Positions 6,613 through 10,608 of a DNA stretch of 10,608 nucleotides are shown here, piece after piece. Position 1 is the first letter of the stretch. Each line of letters starts with the position of its first letter. Position numbers and translations under genes: made by a program. The notes beneath the pieces are model-generated. The model had not been told where the DNA came from and did not search any database. It saw only the letters and a program-made list of their open reading frames with translations. Source of the stretch: Actinomycetales bacterium (GTDB taxonomy: Bacteria; Actinomycetota; Actinomycetes; Actinomycetales; Dermabacteraceae); the NCBI GenBank assembly GCA_012799425.1, contig JAAZLF010000162.1:1-10608 (forward strand), read 5' to 3'.

Positions 6613-7079
6613 CAGGGCACCGCCCGGTACTGGTCGACCTGCACAGCATGCTCCGCCCCGACGGCCACGGGCCCGGTCTCCCCCAGGACCGGTCCGAGCC
6701 CAGGGACGGGAACCTGGATGCGCACGCGAGCGGTGATGGAACCGCCCGGCGTGGCGCAGGGGTCCTCGCTGCACCTGATCGTCGCGACGTCCGCCGGTGC
6801 CAGCCCGTGGTCCTCGAGGACCATCTCGGTATGCCTCGCGGCACGCTCCGCAGCGCGCTGCGGATCGTTCTCGGTCGCGTGTATGCGAGCGACGTCCCGA
6901 GAAATCGTGTCCGCTGCGAAGACCGCCGCCTGGACGTTGCCGAGCGTGAGGACGAGATAGAGGGAAGGGATCAGCAGCGCCGCGGAGAGCACCACGAACT
7001 CCACGATCGCGTTGCCGTCCTCGCGGCCCAGCGCATCGCGGATCGGGAGGTCGGCCCCGGCTCGACGCTTCCCGCTCAC
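6612..7079 (-). CDS. TadE-like pseudopilin (second copy)
   Basis: This 155-residue protein carries the TadE signature REDGNAIVEFVVL, with a cytoplasmic leader of about 22 residues, Gly22 before the putative cleavage point and Glu27 at +5. It is followed by a hydrophobic helix (about 25-47). That is the pattern cut by Tad prepilin peptidases (TadV/CpaA). The exported part (48-155) contains Cys103 and Cys108, which could form a disulfide, and a beta-prone stretch GSITARVRIQVPVPG (113-127). The start is GTG at 7079 inside a GTGA overlap with the previous gene, with GAGGAG 7 bp before it. Minor pseudopilins of this kind are thought to initiate or cap Flp pili. Distance from the first TadE-like protein suggests separate roles, not a recent duplication. 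Confidence 0.82.
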   Translation of the reverse strand: MSGKRRAGADLPIRDALGREDGNAIVEFVVLSAALLIPSLYLVLTLGNVQAAVFAADTISRDVARIHATENDPQRAAERAARHTEMVLEDHGLAPADVATIRCSEDPCATPGGSITARVRIQVPVPGLGPVLGETGPVAVGAEHAVQVDQYRAVP

Positions 7080-7534
7080 ATCGACTCCTCGTCGAGGGCC
7101 CGGCCCTCGACCGACAGCTCTCCGCTGGGACCGTACAGCCCGACCAGGGGGAGGGCGGCGGTGATCCGGATGCGGATCGTCCCGTCGGACTCCTGCGTCG
7201 CCGTCGCGGCGGCGTCGAGACCATCGCCGAATCGCTCATGGATGAGACGCTCGGCGCGCTCAGCACCGTCCTGGGGCGTCGAGCCCACGAGCGCGGCATG
7301 GTGGGCGCCCTGGACCGCCGCATCGACCAGCGTGTTCCGTGTGTGGACGATCAGGGCCGCCTGGACGACCAGCAGCCCGATCATGACGATGAGCACGGCG
7401 ACCATCGGGAACTCGGCCACCGCTGCGCCGTCGTCCCCGCGCAGACGGCGCACCAGCCTCCCGTGCGCGGCAGGTGGCCTCCATGCTCTGGAGCGAGAGA
7501 TCGTCTCACGGCAAGTCCCGCCGATTCTCGTCAT
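7076..7534 (-). CDS. TadE-like pseudopilin (first copy)
   Basis: This 152-residue protein has a long basic leader (1-35, many Arg), then GDDGAAVAEFPMVAVLIV. Gly36 and Glu41 (+5 after cleavage) form a canonical class IVb-type prepilin site. A membrane helix runs about 42-65, followed by LVDAAVQGAHHAALVGS, typical of TadE proteins, and an exported domain ending near residue 152 with TIRIRITAALPL as a likely strand. It lies 25 bp after the small pilin-like gene and overlaps the next TadE-like gene by 4 bp. GAGG six bases before the ATG supports the start. The long leader is longer than most TadE leaders; internal starts were not preferred because none has a better ribosome binding site that I could see. 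Confidence 0.83.
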   Translation of the reverse strand: MTRIGGTCRETISRSRAWRPPAAHGRLVRRLRGDDGAAVAEFPMVAVLIVMIGLLVVQAALIVHTRNTLVDAAVQGAHHAALVGSTPQDGAERAERLIHERFGDGLDAAATATQESDGTIRIRITAALPLVGLYGPSGELSVEGRALDEESM

Positions 7535-7559
7535 AGATGTCCTCGTGATGTCAGTGAGG

Positions 7560-7820
7560 TCAGAGGCTGCCGCCGAGGAACGGGGCCATCGCGTTCTTGA
7601 AGATCTGGACGATCTGCTCGGACGCGACGGCCCAGAGCGCCACCACGATTCCTGCCGTCATCAGCGTGATCAGAACCCAGCCCGGAACATCTCCCTGGTC
7701 GGATCCCAGCCGGGACACCATCCGCTGCATCACGGAGCGACTCATAGGACGTGGGGAGGTCGAGAATCGGGCGCGGGCTGTGTGACGGGCGCGGTGGAGT
7801 GTGGTGCGGTGGACAGTCAT
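7560..7820 (-). CDS. Small single-helix pilin-like protein of the Tad locus
   Basis: This 86-residue protein sits where the Flp major pilin gene is expected, between the TadC platform gene and the TadE-like genes. It has an Arg/His-rich leader (1-40), then DQGDVPGWVLITLMTAG with a membrane helix at about 47-67 and an amphipathic end (68-86). Size and layout suit a Flp pilin. The prepilin site is not canonical: Gly43 is followed by DVPGW, so the Glu at +5 and the Glu-Tyr pair of classical Flp are missing. I remember similar GDVPGWV proteins from other actinobacterial Tad loci but cannot verify this here. The start at 7820 is chosen for its GGAGG; the internal Met26 (7745) has no ribosome binding site. 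It may be the major pilin or a small membrane accessory protein. Confidence 0.7.
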   Translation of the reverse strand: MTVHRTTLHRARHTARARFSTSPRPMSRSVMQRMVSRLGSDQGDVPGWVLITLMTAGIVVALWAVASEQIVQIFKNAMAPFLGGSL

Positions 7821-7825
7821 ATCGG

Positions 7826-7830
7826 CCTCC
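7826..7830 (-). promoter_or_regulatory. Ribosome binding site of the pilin-like gene
   Basis: On the minus strand this reads GGAGG, five bases before the ATG at 7820. It decides the 86-residue start over the internal Met26. It is the strongest site in the pilus operon, as expected for a protein needed in large amounts. Confidence 0.7.
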
Positions 7831-7841
7831 TCGGCTGATGG

Positions 7842-7859
7842 ACCGGAGCTGGCTCCGGT
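7842..7859 (-). other. Hairpin in the tadC-pilin gap
   Basis: The 18-base inverted repeat ACCGGAGCTGGCTCCGGT forms a perfect 7-bp stem with a 4-base loop (8 bp if the loop is 2). It starts 21 bp before the pilin-like ATG and is not followed by a T-run, so it is a poor terminator. It could be a 5' stabiliser or processing stop that raises the level of the pilin segment of the mRNA above the tadABC part. The rest of the 89-bp gap (7821-7909) shows no TAnnnT promoter. Confidence 0.5.
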
Positions 7860-7909
7860 GGGGTGCGGGATGATGCGGGCAAATGGGATGTGCAGTGGTT
7901 CGGGACGGT

Positions 7910-8854
7910 TCAGAGGCTGATCTCCAGCACGGCGAGGCCGGGGAAGATCGCGAAGACGATAACCAGGGGCAGGACGAAGAACACCACCGGGACGAGCATC
8001 ATGATCTCGCGCTGACCAGCAGCTTCCATGAGTTCTCGTTTGGCGGCCTCTCTCGCGTCCTGGGCCTGGGCACGCAGGACGTCAGCGAGCGGGGTGCCCC
8101 GCTCGATCGCGATCGCTACCCCCTCCCCGAAACGCCCGAGGGATTCCAGCGGAGTCCGGGACCCCAGAGAGGCGAGCGCCTGGGAGACGCTCGTTCCTGC
8201 GCGGATGTCCGCGACGGTGGCCGCGAACTCATCGGGCAGTGCCCCCGACGACGTCCGGGCGACGCGCTCCATCGCCGCGATCGGGCTCTCCCCCGCAGCG
8301 ACCGCCAGGGCCAGGAGATCAGCGACGGTGGGGAACTCTCGTGCCATCCGAGCTGCGCGGCGTTTGATCTCCACCCCCAGCAGGTAGTCACGTAGGAGCA
8401 CCCCGCAGACGGTCCCGAGGACGACCAGGAACAGGCCGACCATCGGGCTGCTTCCCCGCAGGCCGATCGCCGCGACCGCGATGACCACACCCAGTACGAG
8501 GCCGGCAGCGCCGAACGCCACCTGTTCGATCCGAAAGGAATCCGTGGAGATGCGCCGGCCCGCGAGACGAAGCCGGCGCTCGAGCTGATCCGCGCCTCCG
8601 GTGAGTCTCTCCAGCACGCTCAGGCCCCGCGTGGCGACGGGACCCATGAGGTTCTCCAGCACCGTGCGGGCACGGCTGCTGGTGCTCGGTGTCGCGAAGA
8701 GCGAGGCCGTTCGCGAGCTGCGCAGGTAGGGGTCGACCCGTGCGGAGAGGTCCCGGGATCTCAACCACGGCACCTGCCAGGCGATGAGTGTCAGCCCGAC
8801 CCCGAACAAGAGGCCGAGCACGATCCCGACGAACGTGGTCCCGGAGCCGCTCAT
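7910..8854 (-). CDS. tadC: Tad pilus inner-membrane platform protein TadC (type II secretion F family)
   Basis: TadC-type proteins pair with TadB to form the membrane platform that the CpaF ATPase drives to assemble Flp pili. The 314-residue protein has membrane helices at about 6-28, 110-132, 134-155 and 284-308. A T2SSF domain spans about 170-305, containing EFPTVADLLALAVAAGESP and ERGTPLADVLRAQAQDARE, both typical of the family. The helix order (soluble helical domain between helices 3 and 4) fits TadB/TadC. The ATG at 8854 overlaps the tadB stop (ATGA), with GAGAGGG about 7 bp upstream. The TadB/TadC names are assigned by order and similarity in layout; the family itself is clear. Confidence 0.9.
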   Translation of the reverse strand: MSGSGTTFVGIVLGLLFGVGLTLIAWQVPWLRSRDLSARVDPYLRSSRTASLFATPSTSSRARTVLENLMGPVATRGLSVLERLTGGADQLERRLRLAGRRISTDSFRIEQVAFGAAGLVLGVVIAVAAIGLRGSSPMVGLFLVVLGTVCGVLLRDYLLGVEIKRRAARMAREFPTVADLLALAVAAGESPIAAMERVARTSSGALPDEFAATVADIRAGTSVSQALASLGSRTPLESLGRFGEGVAIAIERGTPLADVLRAQAQDAREAAKRELMEAAGQREIMMLVPVVFFVLPLVIVFAIFPGLAVLEISL

Positions 8855-9723
8855 CGCAGGACCCTCTCGTCCTGCGGCAGCCTCGCGATCTGCAGCATGA
8901 CGCGGTACGCGATGAGAGAGACTCCCGCCCCGATCACGATGAGCACGAGCCCCGTCGTGGAGTCATATGCCTGGGCCGCCTGGGGGCGAGTAGCCATCAG
9001 CCCCAGCACGACCCAGGGCGCCACGAGCGCCAGCCGCGCGGCATTGACGGTCCAGGACTGCCGAGCCTCGAGCTCGGCGCGTGTGCGGGCGTCCTCCCGC
9101 AGGAACGCGGACAGCGTTCTGAGAAGGCCTCCGAGATCAGTGCCGCCGACGTCCCGGGTGATCCTCAGCGCTTCGACGATCCTGTCCCCCACGGGATCAG
9201 CCAGACGCGTCTTGAGGCGGTCGAGGCATCCCGCGAAGTCACCGCTGGCCTGGTAGTCGAGCGCGAACTCGGCGAACGCGGGCCTCAGCTCCTCCGGTCC
9301 TTTGCGGCTGAGCTGGACGAGGGCTTCGGGAAGCGAGAGGCCGGCACGGATCGCGGAGTTCACATGGTCCACCGCTTCGGGCCAGACCTCCCTCATCGCC
9401 GTCGTACGTCGGCGCGCCGCGGAGCGGAGCACGAGCACCGGCACCGCCGAGGCGCCGAGACCGATCGCCAGCGACGGCACGACCGCCCCGGAGATCGCCC
9501 AGAGGACCGTGGCGATCACGAGGCCGAGACCTGCGCTGAGAGCCGGCACCGCCGCTGGCGGGACCGTGTCGAGCCCGACCTTGATCAGGTCGTCTCGGAG
9601 GCGATCCAAGGCCCGCACCACCGCTCCGCGACGCGGCACCGCGCTGACCTGCTCCCACATCGACCACCAGATCAGGAGCAGACCGAGTCCCGCGACCAGG
9701 CCCAGGAACGCACCATCGCTCAT
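8851..9723 (-). CDS. tadB: Tad pilus inner-membrane platform protein TadB (type II secretion F family)
   Basis: This 290-residue membrane protein is the first of two adjacent F-family platform proteins. Helices lie at about 5-23, 57-79, 81-101, 226-245 and 257-279. The T2SSF domain (about 114-240) contains WPEAVDHVNSAIRAGLSLPEAL, the typical opening of this family, and DVGGTDLGGLLRTLSAFLRED before the third group of helices. It overlaps both neighbours by 4 bp: ATGA with the cpaF stop and ATGA with the tadC start. A GGGAG lies about 8 bp before its ATG. It should contact the CpaF hexamer in the inner leaflet and help extract pilins from the membrane. Confidence 0.9.
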   Translation of the reverse strand: MSDGAFLGLVAGLGLLLIWWSMWEQVSAVPRRGAVVRALDRLRDDLIKVGLDTVPPAAVPALSAGLGLVIATVLWAISGAVVPSLAIGLGASAVPVLVLRSAARRRTTAMREVWPEAVDHVNSAIRAGLSLPEALVQLSRKGPEELRPAFAEFALDYQASGDFAGCLDRLKTRLADPVGDRIVEALRITRDVGGTDLGGLLRTLSAFLREDARTRAELEARQSWTVNAARLALVAPWVVLGLMATRPQAAQAYDSTTGLVLIVIGAGVSLIAYRVMLQIARLPQDERVLR

Positions 9724-10608
9724 GCGGCGGCTCCCTGACCCAGCAGCCCGGGGAGATCGAATCCGCCGCGGGCGAAACGCTCGGCATGGGGCGGATGGCC
9801 CTGCCCTCGCACGAGGCGGTCCCCGTGCTGGGAGAAGATGTCCGAGACCTCGATCGTCTCGTCCTCGACCCTGCCGCTGAGGCCCACGATCTCGCGCACT
9901 CGCCTTCTGCCGTCGGCAAGCATGTCCAGATGCACCACCAGATCGATGGCGCTGGCCACGGTGGGCACCACGAACCTGCTGGAGACGTTCTCCCCGGCGA
10001 GCAACGGCAACGTGCAGAGCTTCATGACGGCGTCGCGAGCCGAGTTCGCATGGATCGACGCAAGCCCCGGCAAACCGCTGTTGAGCGCGATGAGCATGTC
10101 GAGGCTCTCCGCCTCGCGCACCTCGCCGACGACGATCCTGCTCGGCCTCATTCTCAGAGCCTCTTTGACCAGCCGACGCAACGAGATCTCACCGGTGCCT
10201 TCAAGGTTCGCCTGACGGGTCTGCATCGCGACGACGTCGCGCAGCGCGAGGTTGAGCTCGAACACCTCCTCGATCGTCACCACTCGTTCGCGCGCGCCCA
10301 CGGACTGTGCAAGACAGCGCAGGAACGTGGTCTTGCCAGCCCCGGTCGCTCCGCTCGCGATCACGTTCAGGCCGGAGGCGATGGCGGCATCGAGGAAGTC
10401 TGCGGCCTGCTGTGGGAGGGAGCCCAGAGCGACGAGTCCCTGGAGGTCGTGCGCCTTCGCCACGAACTTGCGGATATTGATGGCCCAGTGGGTCCGGGTC
10501 ACGCTGGGGATGACGACGTGCAGACGGGATCCGTCCGGCAGCAGGGCGTCGACGAACGGGGTGCTCATATCGAGCCTGCGGCCGCTGCTGACCAGCATCC
10601 GCTCCACG
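9720..10608 (-). CDS. cpaF: Tad pilus assembly ATPase CpaF/TadA, C-terminal part (cut by window edge)
   Basis: This secretion ATPase forms a cytoplasmic hexamer that powers Flp pilus assembly. The frame is open to the last base, so the N-terminus lies beyond 10608; about 295 residues are visible from the first in-frame GTG, which is not the true start. Numbered from that codon, the motifs are Walker A GATGAGKTT (86-94), acidic box TIEEVFEL (111-118), Walker B RIVVGEVRE (157-165) and His box GLASIHANS (181-189). All are standard for the type II/IV secretion ATPase family. The preceding NIRKF and GSLP segments are typical of the CpaF N-terminal/core junction. The last 25 or so residues, ending GLLGQGAAA, are likely flexible. 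Its stop overlaps the tadB start by 4 bp, making it the leading visible gene of the operon. Kilobases upstream would be expected to hold tadZ/cpaE-like genes. Confidence 0.95.
   Translation of the reverse strand, partial: VERMLVSSGRRLDMSTPFVDALLPDGSRLHVVIPSVTRTHWAINIRKFVAKAHDLQGLVALGSLPQQAADFLDAAIASGLNVIASGATGAGKTTFLRCLAQSVGARERVVTIEEVFELNLALRDVVAMQTRQANLEGTGEISLRRLVKEALRMRPSRIVVGEVREAESLDMLIALNSGLPGLASIHANSARDAVMKLCTLPLLAGENVSSRFVVPTVASAIDLVVHLDMLADGRRRVREIVGLSGRVEDETIEVSDIFSQHGDRLVRGQGHPPHAERFARGGFDLPGLLGQGAAA

Noticed and set aside
6155..6844. In-frame N-terminal extension of glycerate kinase to 613 residues
   Set aside because: It is the TadG-like and TadE-like genes out of frame; the conserved kinase start lies right after the Met at 6154.
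8788..9738. Plus-strand open frame (316 codons) opposite tadB
   Set aside because: A high-GC antisense shadow rich in Arg/His/Asp with no domain; tadB is clear on the other strand.

Overview
The window is high-GC actinobacterial chromosome, most likely order Micrococcales. Evidence is the strong G/C bias at third codon positions, GTG starts, overlapping start/stop codons, and a prfB - ftsE - ftsX - smpB order that is also known from mycobacteria and other Actinobacteria. A Brachybacterium-like (Dermabacteraceae) source is my guess from general resemblance and was not tested. Every gene I can support lies on the minus strand, so transcription runs from high to low coordinates.

Region 1 (10608 down to 6151) is most of a Tad/Flp-type (type IVc) pilus locus. 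In transcription order it holds a CpaF/TadA secretion ATPase cut by the window edge, TadB and TadC platform proteins, an 86-residue single-helix pilin-like protein, two TadE-like pseudopilins and a TadG-N-terminus-like protein. Nearly all junctions are 1-4 bp overlaps. The exceptions are an 89-bp gap with a strong hairpin before the pilin-like gene and a 25-bp gap after it. No prepilin peptidase or TadZ/CpaE gene is in view; they may lie upstream. A glycerate kinase gene (6154-5003) is joined to the end of this operon by an ATGA overlap.

Region 2 (4930-3815) is prfB, encoding release factor 2 as one uninterrupted frame with no programmed frameshift. A -10-like TAGACT lies 8 bp before its GTG, which suggests a leaderless mRNA. 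Between prfB and ftsE is a 302-bp gene-free stretch. It carries 2.7 copies of a 56-bp direct repeat, the last ending at the prfB stop codon, and a 12-bp perfect palindrome.

Region 3 (3512-293) is a division operon. It holds ftsE with an unusual acidic tail of about 100 residues, ftsX, and a secreted coiled-coil M23 (LytM) endopeptidase whose start is 2 bp after the ftsX stop. The expected logic is that cytoplasmic FtsE ATP hydrolysis is passed through FtsX to activate the extracytoplasmic hydrolase during septal peptidoglycan splitting, as for EnvC in E. coli and PcsB in pneumococcus. Region 4 (147-1) is the 5' end of smpB, the tmRNA partner in ribosome rescue.

No RNA gene, insertion sequence, CRISPR array or phage feature was seen. 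This is mainly conserved core sequence plus a pilus operon. The points worth a second look are the FtsE tail, the peptidase partner, the repeat block, the non-canonical pilin and the glycerate kinase coupling.
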